Shown in pieces: positions 33,267 through 41,455 of a stretch of DNA of 64,000 nt. The notes beneath the pieces were generated by a model. It was given only the letters and a program-made list of their open reading frames with translations, searched no databases and had not been told where the DNA came from. Source of the DNA: Gammaproteobacteria bacterium. Its GTDB lineage: Bacteria; Pseudomonadota; Gammaproteobacteria; Pseudomonadales; Azotimanducaceae. The position numbers were made by a program, and so were the translations under genes. The first letter of the stretch is position 1; each line of letters starts with the position of its first letter. The stretch lies in NCBI GenBank assembly GCA_026705345.1, contig JAPPAV010000035.1, positions 1 through 64,000 of the forward strand. The letters are read 5' to 3'.

Positions 33267-35702
33267 TCAATCCACGGTCGTGTCGTAGCGAACGCCATCC
33301 GGTACCGGAACGCTTTGGCGTACCGTCACGCCGTGGTCGCCGACGGTCCTTTGCGACGAGTCCACCGCGACGAACGAGGTGTAGTTCGACACCAACTGGT
33401 AGCGGAGCGCGGTGTTGCGGATGGCGACGCCAAGCTCGCCGTAGGGATCGCCCGCCCAGGTTTGGCGATCGGCCAAGTCCCCGATTCTGAGGCGCGCCCA
33501 GACCTTGGCGAGCGACGAGCCGGCATTGCCGTCAAGGTCCTCGGCCGTCATCAGCGTGTGGCGCTCTCCGCCCGAGGAACCCAGGACCCGGACCGCCTTC
33601 CGGTCCCCAGCGAACTTCCCCGTAACCACCAACGGCCGACCGACGAACAGGTCGGGCAGCACCCGCGGATAGACCTCCGTCACGGCCATGCCGCCCCAGT
33701 CGACCTCGATGTCGGTCAGCGCCGGGCGGCTGACCCGGGCGAAGAAGCCGTCCATCACGTCCCGCGCCGAGTCGTTCAAGCCGAGGTACGCGACCACGCC
33801 CCGCCCTGCCTGGGCCATCCGTTCCATCAGGTAGCGGTTGACCGAGTTGCCGACGCCGAAGCTAAAGATGCGCGAGGCCCCGATGCGGCTCGTCACCGCC
33901 GCCAGGATGTCGCGCTCGTTGCCGATGTAGCCGTCGGTCATGAAAGTGACGAAGCGATAGCGCGACGGGTCGTGGGGGAAATCGAGCGCCGCTTTGACGC
34001 CGTTGATCATCTCGGTGCCGCCGTTCGCGCGGAGCGCGGATACGTAGTTTCGCGCTGCTGTCAGGTTCCGTTCCGTGGCGAGTACCGGTTCCGTGCCGAA
34101 CTGGCTCGCCGTGTCCGAGAAACGGATGATCTGGAAGGTGTCATTGGGATCGAGCCGGTCCAACGCCACCATCACCGCATCCTTGGCCTGCTCCAACGGC
34201 CTGCCCTGCATCGAGCCCGAGCAATCGAGAACGAAGACCATCTCCATGGCCTGGCGCGGTACCCACGTCGAGTCCTTCGGGGGAATGACCATCAGCGTGA
34301 AGTAGCCCTCGCCCGTGTCGGGATCGCGGTGGGTCAACAGGTTCGACTTGAGACGCTCACCCGCGACGCGGAAGTCGAGTACGAAGTCGCGGTTGGGGAG
34401 CGTCGATTGGTTCTTGAGTTTGACCACGGCGGACTGTTCGCCGTCGCGGGACACGTCCACCCCGTGCGAGGCTTTCACTTCCTCGATCTCGACACCCGCA
34501 TCGAGCCTTACGTTGATGCTGATGTCGTGTCCGGAACGCTCGTCGGGACGCAGGTACTCAACGGTGGTGCCGACCCCGTTCGAGCCCTGGCCGCGCGGCA
34601 CCGCGGCGACGGGGTCCGGGTATCCCGGCGGGTTGTAGCGGGGGCCAACCACGGTCGGGAAGACGAACGAATACCAGCCGTCCTTGTAGGCCAGGGTGTG
34701 GAAATAGGTGATGTCGATGTCGATCGCCTTGCCGGGCTCGATGTTGGCGACCTTCTGCTCGAAGATGTTGGGCCGGCGCTGCACCAAGAGGCTTGCCTGG
34801 TAGCCCTGCCTGCGGGCTTCCCTGTAGATGGCTACCGCCTCTTCCTTCTCCCGCAGGATGCCCCGAATGGTACGGTCGCCGATCACCATCAGGAACTCGC
34901 TGACGGCGGCCTTTTCGGGGAGCGGGAACACGTACACGGCCTCGATCTTGGTGTCGTAGGGGTTCTCGTAGGCCTGCTTGACGTTGACGGTGCCGATGTA
35001 GCCGTTGATGGCCGCATCGACCGCAGTGTGCTTCAGCGGGAGCGGTATGAAGCGGGTGCGTTCCGGTACGGTGGGCGACGGGAACCCGGCCAGCATCGTG
35101 CCGGAACCTGGCACATGGCCAATCTCCGAAGTCACCTGGCGCCGCGCGCGGTCAGCCAACGATTGTCCCGGCGCGGCGCTCGCGTAGGTGTCCCTGCCGA
35201 TCTGGCCCACGCCCGGGTGTGCCTGACTCGCCTCAGTAGGGAAGGGGGCGGCATCGGTATTGACACCTACTTGGTACGTTCGGTCGAAAATGACATCGCC
35301 TACGTCTGGCGTCCCGCCAAATTCGAGGTCGAGTTCGTCAATGACATCCACAGGTGACGGTAGATCGAACGTCTCCCGACGAATATGAGAACCGGTGACT
35401 AGGACTTTCTCAACCGGGGCCGCCTCCGGCCCCGCTGCCTGTTCCGGTTTCGCGATGATCCACAGTTCCGGCTCTCCACTCTCGGGCACAGGCGCTGGCT
35501 CGGGCGCAGGCGCAGGACTCATCGGGGCTGGCGGGGCGGCCGGTGGAGGCAGGACAACGGGCACCGCAGGTTCCGCCGCAGGGGCCGGGGGAACGCGAGC
35601 CGCGTCGGTCGCGCTGCACGAAACGACCACGACGGGTATCGCGAGCACCGCGCCTGCAGCCAGTAGGCTGCGGGAGGTCTTGAGAAGGAGATGTTTCATC
35701 AT
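33267..35702 (-). CDS. VIT/vWA domain lipoprotein with TonB-plug-like segment
   Basis: An 811-residue predicted lipoprotein (lipobox VVVSCS, Cys29). A proline-rich linker (35-80) is followed by residues 98-150 that look like the N-terminal plug of TonB-dependent receptors (VLVTGSHIRRETF, SPVDVIDELDLEF). A VIT domain (about 220-350) and a vWA domain with a complete MIDAS start DCSGSMQG (about 493) follow. These bind metal-dependent protein ligands at the cell surface. The start ATG overlaps the TGA of the cohesin-like gene (ATGA), so the two are coupled. Marine sortase target proteins share the VIT-vWA layout, but I see no LPXTG here. It is the last gene of the ECF-dockerin-cohesin operon. Confidence 0.85.
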   Translation of the reverse strand: MMKHLLLKTSRSLLAAGAVLAIPVVVVSCSATDAARVPPAPAAEPAVPVVLPPPAAPPAPMSPAPAPEPAPVPESGEPELWIIAKPEQAAGPEAAPVEKVLVTGSHIRRETFDLPSPVDVIDELDLEFGGTPDVGDVIFDRTYQVGVNTDAAPFPTEASQAHPGVGQIGRDTYASAAPGQSLADRARRQVTSEIGHVPGSGTMLAGFPSPTVPERTRFIPLPLKHTAVDAAINGYIGTVNVKQAYENPYDTKIEAVYVFPLPEKAAVSEFLMVIGDRTIRGILREKEEAVAIYREARRQGYQASLLVQRRPNIFEQKVANIEPGKAIDIDITYFHTLAYKDGWYSFVFPTVVGPRYNPPGYPDPVAAVPRGQGSNGVGTTVEYLRPDERSGHDISINVRLDAGVEIEEVKASHGVDVSRDGEQSAVVKLKNQSTLPNRDFVLDFRVAGERLKSNLLTHRDPDTGEGYFTLMVIPPKDSTWVPRQAMEMVFVLDCSGSMQGRPLEQAKDAVMVALDRLDPNDTFQIIRFSDTASQFGTEPVLATERNLTAARNYVSALRANGGTEMINGVKAALDFPHDPSRYRFVTFMTDGYIGNERDILAAVTSRIGASRIFSFGVGNSVNRYLMERMAQAGRGVVAYLGLNDSARDVMDGFFARVSRPALTDIEVDWGGMAVTEVYPRVLPDLFVGRPLVVTGKFAGDRKAVRVLGSSGGERHTLMTAEDLDGNAGSSLAKVWARLRIGDLADRQTWAGDPYGELGVAIRNTALRYQLVSNYTSFVAVDSSQRTVGDHGVTVRQSVPVPDGVRYDTTVD

Positions 35703-36154
35703 GGTTCTCTCGTTTGCGTTTCCTGCAGGCTGACCGTTGCCGTTTCGATCGCCCGTCCGTCGGCCGTGGTCGCCGTTACCAGGTTGAGTTCGAAGTCCGC
35801 ATCGCCGGCGAGCATCAGGTGCAACGTGGCCACGCGAACCCGGCCGGACGGCAACTCGTCCTCCTCGGCCAGGGAATAGTCGGCAACCACGATGCGATGG
35901 GCATCGCCCCGCGTCACGGCCTCGCGGTCGTAGTACGGCGCACGTTGGAACACGTCGCTGCCGCCGTTCTCGACGCCGACGACCTTCATCGACGCGTTGC
36001 GGTCCTTCAACTCGAACTGCCAGGCCGCCACCGGTTCGGGGCTGTTCAGGATCACCTCGACCGGCACGAACCGCGCTTTGGCCTCACCTAGCCCGGCAAC
36101 CGCGAACAGCGCGGCGGCGACCAGGGGAAGCAGCCACCGAGACGTCGTCTTCAT
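35699..36154 (-). CDS. Secreted cohesin-like protein
   Basis: A 151-residue protein with a signal peptide (MKTTSRWLLPLVAAALFAVAG). The mature domain has the strand pattern of type I cohesins: VPVEVILNSPEPVAAWQFELK, then KVVGVENGG, HRIVVADYSL, LPSGRVRVATLHLML and LVTATTADGRAIE. Cohesins bind dockerins by calcium-dependent contacts. The gene is flanked by ATGA overlaps, upstream with the half-dockerin membrane protein and downstream with the vWA gene. Cohesin fold is inferred from pattern, not from a search. Confidence 0.65.
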   Translation of the reverse strand: MKTTSRWLLPLVAAALFAVAGLGEAKARFVPVEVILNSPEPVAAWQFELKDRNASMKVVGVENGGSDVFQRAPYYDREAVTRGDAHRIVVADYSLAEEDELPSGRVRVATLHLMLAGDADFELNLVTATTADGRAIETATVSLQETQTREP

Positions 36155-36549
36155 CGCACACCTCCCGCGTCCAGCGAGACCACGCGCATCGCAAAGGCAT
36201 CGAGATCGGCCTGGGTGACGCCGGGTTGTTCCGAGCGCGCGAGAGCAAATACGTCGGCGATGTCGATTGCCCCGGAGCCGTTCACGTCGGCGTATGGCAT
36301 GTCCCCGTTTTCCGATGCCGGATCGATCATCTGCACGGTGAGCACTGCAACGAGGGCGACCGAGGCGGCCAATGCCCAACCGCCGTGCCGCTTCCATGCG
36401 GGCCGGTGCGAAGCGAAGTGTCGCCTCGACATGTCCGCCAAAGCATGATCAACGCCCGAGGTGATGACCGCAGGCGCTTCGTCCGCAGCCCTCAAGGCAC
36501 GGATCAGACCCTCGTCGAGTCGCTCGCTGTCTGCGTTTTGGTCGTACAC
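36151..36549 (-). CDS. Anti-sigma-like membrane protein with half-dockerin
   Basis: A 132-residue protein. A cytosolic N-terminal region of about 55 residues (with an anti-sigma-like helical start) is followed by one membrane helix (GWALAASVALVAVLTVQM) and then a periplasmic tail containing DVNGSGAIDIADVFALARSE near residues 90-109. This is a dockerin-type calcium loop (D1, N3, D9, D12; position 5 is Ser). Only one of the usual two repeats is evident. It lies between an ECF sigma gene and a cohesin-like gene, so it is probably the anti-sigma factor with an extracytoplasmic sensor. Start GTG with AAGGAG eight bases before. Confidence 0.65.
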   Translation of the reverse strand: MYDQNADSERLDEGLIRALRAADEAPAVITSGVDHALADMSRRHFASHRPAWKRHGGWALAASVALVAVLTVQMIDPASENGDMPYADVNGSGAIDIADVFALARSEQPGVTQADLDAFAMRVVSLDAGGVR

Positions 36550-36595
36550 GTCTTGATTCTCCTTGGCCGTTTAGCGCGCGAAGGGTGCAAAAGGT

Positions 36596-37168
36596 TCATT
36601 CGTCGTCGAAGTCTTTCGCGAAATCCGAGGACTTGAGCTTCGCGATGCCGAGATGCAAACGTGACTTGACGGTGCCGAGCGGGATCAAAAGTACGTCGGC
36701 GATCTCCTGCAACGACAGACCGTCCACGAACCGGAGTTCGAGCACCTCGCGCTGTCCGCCGGGAAGGTTCGCAAGCACCTTCCGGATGTCCGTGGTGTCG
36801 CCGCCGTCGGGCCCCGGTAGATCGTCCGGCGCGATATCCTCCGACGCCGGAAAACGACCCGACTTCCGTAACGCGGTGATCGCGGTGTTCTTGGCGATTG
36901 GGTACAGGAACGTGGTCAGCTTGGCGGTAAGCACGATGCCCTCACCGGTAGGCGGGAACCGGCGCAGCAAGTACGTGAACGTGTCTTGAAGGACGTCGAG
37001 CGCGGAATCCGTGTCCGGCACGAAACGCAGCGCCACGCGCAGTACGTAGTCCTTGTGTCGCCGGTATAGCACCTCGAACGCCTGCGCCGCCTCACGGGAG
37101 TCACCCTCGTTGCACGCCGCCACCAACGCTTCGTCGCTGCGAGGGTCCTGGCGGCGAAGGCGGGCCAT
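36596..37168 (-). CDS. ECF-type RNA polymerase sigma factor
   Basis: A 190-residue sigma factor. Region 2 is visible in EVLYRRHKDYVLRVALRFV and DVLQDTFTYLLRRFPP (residues 30-70), and region 4 in GQREVLELRFVDGLSLQEIADVLLIPLGTVKSRLHLG (about 138-175). It has no N-terminal extension and belongs to the extracytoplasmic function group, which is held by a membrane anti-sigma factor; the next gene is the candidate. It begins the operon ECF, half-dockerin, cohesin-like, vWA, and likely drives it together with other targets. The anti-sigma gene starts 47 bases after its stop. Confidence 0.92.
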   Translation of the reverse strand: MARLRRQDPRSDEALVAACNEGDSREAAQAFEVLYRRHKDYVLRVALRFVPDTDSALDVLQDTFTYLLRRFPPTGEGIVLTAKLTTFLYPIAKNTAITALRKSGRFPASEDIAPDDLPGPDGGDTTDIRKVLANLPGGQREVLELRFVDGLSLQEIADVLLIPLGTVKSRLHLGIAKLKSSDFAKDFDDE

Positions 37169-37184
37169 GGTCAGGACCGGGAGG

Positions 37185-37982
37185 TCATCCCATGGAGGCG
37201 GGATGTGATCCCGTGGATGCGCGAGACTCCATCTCCCCCTCGAAGGAGATGGCTTCGCCGTACTCCCGTTCGCCCCGGGTGGCGCGCTCTCCCGTCAGGT
37301 GGACGTGTTGCCAGCGATCGCCAGCCCGCATCGCTTCGCTGGCGTGATCCAGATTCACAAAGTGAATACCCACTCCGGCCCGACCCATCGACGATGGGTT
37401 CGGTCCGGTCGCGTGGGGCGTGCCGAAGCAGAAGAACACCACCCCGCCCGCCTCCAGTTCACAGTGAACGGCGGTGGATTCGTCCACGTAAGTGCGGATG
37501 TGGTGGTCGCTGTCCGGGTCGCGGTCGTGGAGGAACTCCTGTTCGTACGCACCGGGAACCACCTTGAGTGCCCCGTTCTCCTTTGTCGCGTCGTCGATGG
37601 CGATCCACATGGCGCAGCCCCGCAACGGGTCGGGGATGCGGAAGTAGGCGTTGTCGGTGTGCCAGTTCGTCCCCATGCCGTCGCCCGGCGGCTTGTAGAA
37701 CATCTGGTCGAGGATCTTCACCACCGGGTCGCCGAGCAGCGCAGACACCGTTTCGATCACCTTGGGATGGAACGGCACGGCCCGGAACAGGCGACTGTGC
37801 GGCCAAAGCGGAATGAGTTGAAGATTGCGCTTGGTCTCCGGGATCGACACGTCACGGGGCAGCCCGGCCGTCACCCAGCCATCCACTTCCCGCTTTAGAG
37901 CCCGGGTTTCCGCCGGTGCGAAGAAACCGGGAACGATGGTATAACCGGCATCCTTGTAGTGACTGACGTGGTCGGGGGTCAT
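37185..37982 (-). CDS. Phytanoyl-CoA dioxygenase family protein
   Basis: A 265-residue PhyH oxygenase. NWHTDNAYF near residue 106 has the iron His-x-Asp pair, and the distal histidine lies in TPHATGPN near 198. The usual 2-oxoglutarate Arg is likely in GRAGVGIHFV. It is on the same strand as the ECF operon and ends 16 bases before the sigma gene, so some read-through is possible. It is divergent from the SDR gene at 38042. The substrate is unknown. Confidence 0.88.
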   Translation of the reverse strand: MTPDHVSHYKDAGYTIVPGFFAPAETRALKREVDGWVTAGLPRDVSIPETKRNLQLIPLWPHSRLFRAVPFHPKVIETVSALLGDPVVKILDQMFYKPPGDGMGTNWHTDNAYFRIPDPLRGCAMWIAIDDATKENGALKVVPGAYEQEFLHDRDPDSDHHIRTYVDESTAVHCELEAGGVVFFCFGTPHATGPNPSSMGRAGVGIHFVNLDHASEAMRAGDRWQHVHLTGERATRGEREYGEAISFEGEMESRASTGSHPASMG

Positions 37983-38041
37983 CCTTCGATTCGCTTACCC
38001 GGTGCGCGTCAAGCATAGAACGAACATCCACGAGGGGACAC

Positions 38042-38941
38042 ATGAGCGACTTCGAGAACAGCGAGTTTCAGGGCAAGGTCGCGGCCGTCACCGGTGCCGG
38101 CGGCGGCATCGGGCGCTGCCACGCCATCGAGTTCGCCAAGCGCGGTGCGAGGGTCGTCGTCAACGACTTGGGCGGATCGGTCGACGGTACCGGGGCCGGC
38201 AACGCCGCGGACGCTGTCGTGGCGGAAATCGAAGCCTTCGGCGGCACGGCCGTCGCCAACAAGGCGTCCGTTTCCGACCGGGATGGCGCGAAGAGCATCA
38301 TCGACGATGCCATCGGCAACTTCGGACGCATCGACATCCTGGTGAACAATGCCGGCATCCTGCGCGACCGCACCTTCAAGAACATGACCCTCGACGAGTT
38401 CGACCTCGTCATGCAGGTGCACCTGACCGGTACCGCCTATGTCACTCACGCCGCCTGGCCCCACATGTACGAGCAGAACTACGGGCGGATCGTGTTCACC
38501 AGTTCCGGGTCCGGAATCTTCGGCAATTTCGGCCAGTCCAACTACGGCGCCGCCAAGATGGGCATGCTGGGGCTTGCCAACGTACTGGCCCTGGAGGGTG
38601 CCAACCACAACGTCCGGGTCAACGTCCTCGGGCCCGGTGCCGCGACACGAATGACGAATACCGTGCCGGGGCGGGACGAGGACATCGGCCACCCCGACCC
38701 CATGCGGCACCCGGCCCTGGTGAGTCCGGCGGTGCTCTTCATGTGCAGCGAGGACGCGCCGAACGGCGTGGTCATCCACGCCTCGGGCGGCAACTACAAC
38801 CGCAGCGAGATCTGGGTCAACGATCCGGTGCAGCTCGGTGCGGGCGCAACCTACGAGGATCTGCTGTCGCATATCGACAAGCTGATGGACATGTCGAACG
38901 CGCACCCGCGCGCACCCCGCGCACCGCGGCGACGACGCTAG
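38042..38941 (+). CDS. SDR, MFE-type 3-hydroxyacyl-CoA dehydrogenase-like
   Basis: A 299-residue SDR of the multifunctional-enzyme (17-beta-HSD4) type. TGAGGGIGRCHAIEFAKRGARVVVNDLG is the NAD binding start and VNDLGGSVDGTG is characteristic of that branch. NNAG lies near residue 102, SSGSGIFGNFGQSNYGAAK with the catalytic Ser, Tyr and Lys near 160. Enzymes of this type oxidise 3-hydroxyacyl-CoA or steroid alcohols. The C-terminal tail is basic (RAPRAPRRRR) and ends 4 bases past the TPR gene stop on the other strand. Confidence 0.88.
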   Translation: MSDFENSEFQGKVAAVTGAGGGIGRCHAIEFAKRGARVVVNDLGGSVDGTGAGNAADAVVAEIEAFGGTAVANKASVSDRDGAKSIIDDAIGNFGRIDILVNNAGILRDRTFKNMTLDEFDLVMQVHLTGTAYVTHAAWPHMYEQNYGRIVFTSSGSGIFGNFGQSNYGAAKMGMLGLANVLALEGANHNVRVNVLGPGAATRMTNTVPGRDEDIGHPDPMRHPALVSPAVLFMCSEDAPNGVVIHASGGNYNRSEIWVNDPVQLGAGATYEDLLSHIDKLMDMSNAHPRAPRAPRRRR

Positions 38942-39696
38942 AGGCCTTGGGCACTACCTTGCCCTTCGCCGCCCGCCGACTTCATCCGGTTGAGTAGCGT
39001 GTCCCACTCTTCCTCGATGGGCAGACCCTGCTCTTCGGCCAGCCGGATGGCCGCCTCGAGACTCGCGATGCCGCTTTGCAGGTCGTTGAGTTCAACCTGG
39101 ACTCGGGAAAGGAAGAGATAGTCCTCGGGACCCCTTTCCGGCGACTTGCCCATCCAGGTCTTCATCGAGGCAAGCGCCTTGCGGAACCACGGTTCCGCGT
39201 CTTCGTCCCATATCTGCTCCCGGCCCTGCTCGTAGTAGAGCTGCGCGAGCTGGCGTTCGGCCGGTAGTCCGATCGACTCCGGTAGGGCCGGTATCCTAAG
39301 CAGCCGCTCGTAATACCCTATCGCCTTCTCGGGCTGGTCGGATTGGCTGTAGGCAAACGCCAGCGTGTTCTGCACGTGGGCGAATTCCCGGGCGCTTCTG
39401 CCCACGCGCAGGCTCTCGAGCAGCGCAGCGCCTTCCCCGTACTTCCCCTTCTCCATGAGCTCATCGACCCGCCGTAGTTTCCGACGCATCGTTCGCTCGC
39501 GCCGCTCTTCAGGCGTCAACGATTTGTACTTCCGAGCGTCCGGTTCCTCATCGGTGCGCGGTCGCCGGGGATCCTGGTGCCGTTCTCGCAGCTCGTCCAC
39601 ATCGCTCGACGATCGCACCTGGCCAAGACACGGCTCGGCCAGCATGCTGCCGAACAGAACGGTCGCGACCACGGTCGAGGTCAGTCGGACCCTCAT
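38938..39696 (-). CDS. Secreted TPR-repeat protein
   Basis: A 252-residue protein with a signal peptide (TSTVVATVLFGSMLAEPCLGQ). Charged helices precede TPR-like pairs: LMEKGKYGEGAALLESLRVG, NTLAFAYSQSDQPEKAIGYYERLL and SRVQVELNDLQSGIASLEAAIRLAEEQG. TPRs mediate protein contacts, here in the periplasm. The start ATG at 39696 precedes the signal directly; a TTG two codons upstream is also possible. It is on the same strand as the TonB-type genes. The role is unknown. Confidence 0.75.
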   Translation of the reverse strand: MRVRLTSTVVATVLFGSMLAEPCLGQVRSSSDVDELRERHQDPRRPRTDEEPDARKYKSLTPEERRERTMRRKLRRVDELMEKGKYGEGAALLESLRVGRSAREFAHVQNTLAFAYSQSDQPEKAIGYYERLLRIPALPESIGLPAERQLAQLYYEQGREQIWDEDAEPWFRKALASMKTWMGKSPERGPEDYLFLSRVQVELNDLQSGIASLEAAIRLAEEQGLPIEEEWDTLLNRMKSAGGEGQGSAQGL

Positions 39697-39880
39697 GCTC
39701 AATGCACCGTTTCGTGATCCTGTTAGACGACGTTATCACACTGGCCCGTGTCCGCATCGCCAGCCCACCGCAGGTAGTTCAGCAACCGGATCCCAGTTGT
39801 CCTCGACCGAACGTCCCTTTCCTCCGCGACGCGCCGGCGGCGATGAAGCGCAATGGCAGAGAGCGCCCGACCGCCGCTAG

Positions 39881-40480
39881 CTAGCCCTCCATCTCAAAGA
39901 CGAAGCGGTTGCGAACCCCGAACACCGCGATGGGTTTGCCGCCAACGACCTTCGGCTTGTACTTGAACTTCACCACGGCACTTAGGGCGGCGCGTTCGAA
40001 AAACCCCGGCGGGTCGGCGACCAGGACCACGGGGTCGCGTACCGTTCCGGTCTCCGTCACGACGAACTCCACCAATACCCAGCCTTCGATGCCCCTGGTG
40101 AGGGCTCTCCTTGGATAGGTCGGCTGAACCCGAACGATCGGTAGGTAGGTGCCGTCGTCCATATAGTTGCCGATGAGCTCCCCGTCCGGCAGCGTTGGTA
40201 TCACCGGCGCCGGTGGGAGAATCTCGCGCCCCTGTCCACTGGGGTCTGGCCGAGGCGGCCGGTCCGGCGGTTCCACGGGCGGCGGCGGGGGTTCGGGCTT
40301 CTTTCTCTTCTTCTCGGGTTGGTGTTCCTCTACGACCCGCACGAACACGAGATCCTCCCCGGTTATCCCGTCGTCCTCGACCGGCATCGGGTCGGCAATA
40401 ACCGAACGCATTAGGACCAACAAGCCGAGGGTGGCAACGGTGCCGAGAACTGCGGCGGATGTGTATCGAAGCAGCATCAT
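39881..40480 (-). CDS. TonB-type energy transducer
   Basis: A 199-residue protein with the TonB layout: an N-terminal membrane helix (AAVLGTVATLGLLVLM), a charged and proline-rich spacer (EKKRKKPEPPPPPVEPPDRPPRP, residues 55-80 in part) and a TonB C-terminal domain from about 112 (IVRVQPTYPRRALTRGIEGWVLVEFVV, then KFKYKP and FVFEM). It couples proton motive force from ExbBD to outer membrane receptors. AGGAG precedes the ATG. A terminator lies between it and the upstream double TonB gene, so it has its own promoter. No exbB or exbD is near. Confidence 0.85.
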   Translation of the reverse strand: MMLLRYTSAAVLGTVATLGLLVLMRSVIADPMPVEDDGITGEDLVFVRVVEEHQPEKKRKKPEPPPPPVEPPDRPPRPDPSGQGREILPPAPVIPTLPDGELIGNYMDDGTYLPIVRVQPTYPRRALTRGIEGWVLVEFVVTETGTVRDPVVLVADPPGFFERAALSAVVKFKYKPKVVGGKPIAVFGVRNRFVFEMEG

Positions 40481-40578
40481 GAACGTCTCCTATCAGGTTC
40501 TTGCTAGCGGCAACGCCATTCGCGCTGCCTTTCAGATGCGGCCTTCGTGGTTTGTATTGAGGCGACCTTCGTTGTTGG

Positions 40579-40625
40579 AAAAAAATGCTGGCACCCCGGC
40601 GTCCGAAGACCACCGGAGCGCCAGC
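40579..40625 (-). terminator. Rho-independent terminator
   Basis: On the minus strand a long stem (GCTGGC and CTCCGG arms against CCGGGG and GCCAGC, with two wobble steps) with a loop of about 13 bases is followed by ATTTTTTT. It ends transcription of the tandem TonB C-terminal gene. Confidence 0.8.
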
Positions 40626-40721
40626 CAGGCCGCTCGGTTGTCCGCATGCAACGGCACACGGCATGGGAATGCATGTTGTATGGGAGGCACGACCCCCACA
40701 CCCTCGGCAGCTCGCCAGCGA

Positions 40722-41414
40722 CTACTCATCCGAGATCTCGAAGATGACGCGATTGCGCACGCCGGCGATCTCAGCCGGCTCGCCGTCGACCACCTTGGGC
40801 TTGTACTTGAACTTGCCGACGGCATCGAGTGCGGCCTGGTCGAATACGCCGGGCGGCTCCGACTCGAGCACCACGGGATCGCGCACCGTGCCCGACTCGG
40901 TCACCACGAACTCGAGCAGGACGTGGCCCTCGATCCCCTCCCGAACTGCGTCGTCGGGATAGGTCGGCGCCACCTTGACGATCGGCAGCGTTTCGTCGGG
41001 GACAACCGTCTGCGAGGTGCTGTCTGTCGCTGATTCGTCCTCGAATTCGAAGCTGAAGCGGTTGCGCACGCCGGTTTTCGCCGCCGGCTTGCCGTCGACG
41101 ATCCTGGGCTTGTACTTGAACTTCGCGACGGCATCGAGCGCCGCCTGGTCGAATACGCCAGGCGGCTCCGACTCCACAACCACGGCATCGCGCACGCCGC
41201 CGGTCTCGGTAACGACGAACTCGAGCAGGACGTGTCCCTCGATCTTCTCCCGAACGGCGCGGTCGGGATAGATCGGCGCCACCTTGACGATGGGCAGGGC
41301 TTCGTTCGGGTTCTCTTTGGCTGGTGAGGGCGCCGCAATGACGGAAAACGCCAGCATCAGCACGGAAAGTACCGCGACCATGCGAACCGACTGAGACTCT
41401 TGGTGTTGGATCAT
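40722..41414 (-). CDS. Secreted protein of two tandem TonB C-terminal domains
   Basis: A 230-residue protein with a signal peptide (MVAVLSVLMLAFSVIAAP) and then two nearly identical TonB C-terminal domains (about 40-118 and 140-228), each with the order LPIVKVAPIYP, EGHVLLEFVVTE, DAVAKFKYKP and NRFSFEFE. There is no proline-rich spacer or membrane anchor beyond the signal, so it cannot transmit energy in the usual way. It may bind TonB boxes or scaffold proteins in the periplasm. AAGGAG precedes the ATG. It lies between the BlaR1-like gene and the TonB gene. Confidence 0.8.
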   Translation of the reverse strand: MIQHQESQSVRMVAVLSVLMLAFSVIAAPSPAKENPNEALPIVKVAPIYPDRAVREKIEGHVLLEFVVTETGGVRDAVVVESEPPGVFDQAALDAVAKFKYKPRIVDGKPAAKTGVRNRFSFEFEDESATDSTSQTVVPDETLPIVKVAPTYPDDAVREGIEGHVLLEFVVTESGTVRDPVVLESEPPGVFDQAALDAVGKFKYKPKVVDGEPAEIAGVRNRVIFEISDE

Positions 41415-41455
41415 TCCTACAATCTCCTTGGACTTGCCTCGAACAACGGCAGCGG

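Noticed and set aside
33315-35357. Long plus-strand open frame opposite the vWA gene
   Set aside because: Antisense to the VIT/vWA protein, whose domains and MIDAS motif are unmistakable.
33267-35702. Marine sortase target protein call for the vWA gene
   Set aside because: VIT and vWA order is similar, but I see no LPXTG-like sorting signal with membrane tail at the C-terminus and no sortase gene nearby.
37185-37215. Small inverted repeats CATCCC and GGGATG at the end of a dioxygenase gene
   Set aside because: They lie in the coding end, the arms are short and alternative pairings are equal; chance is likely.
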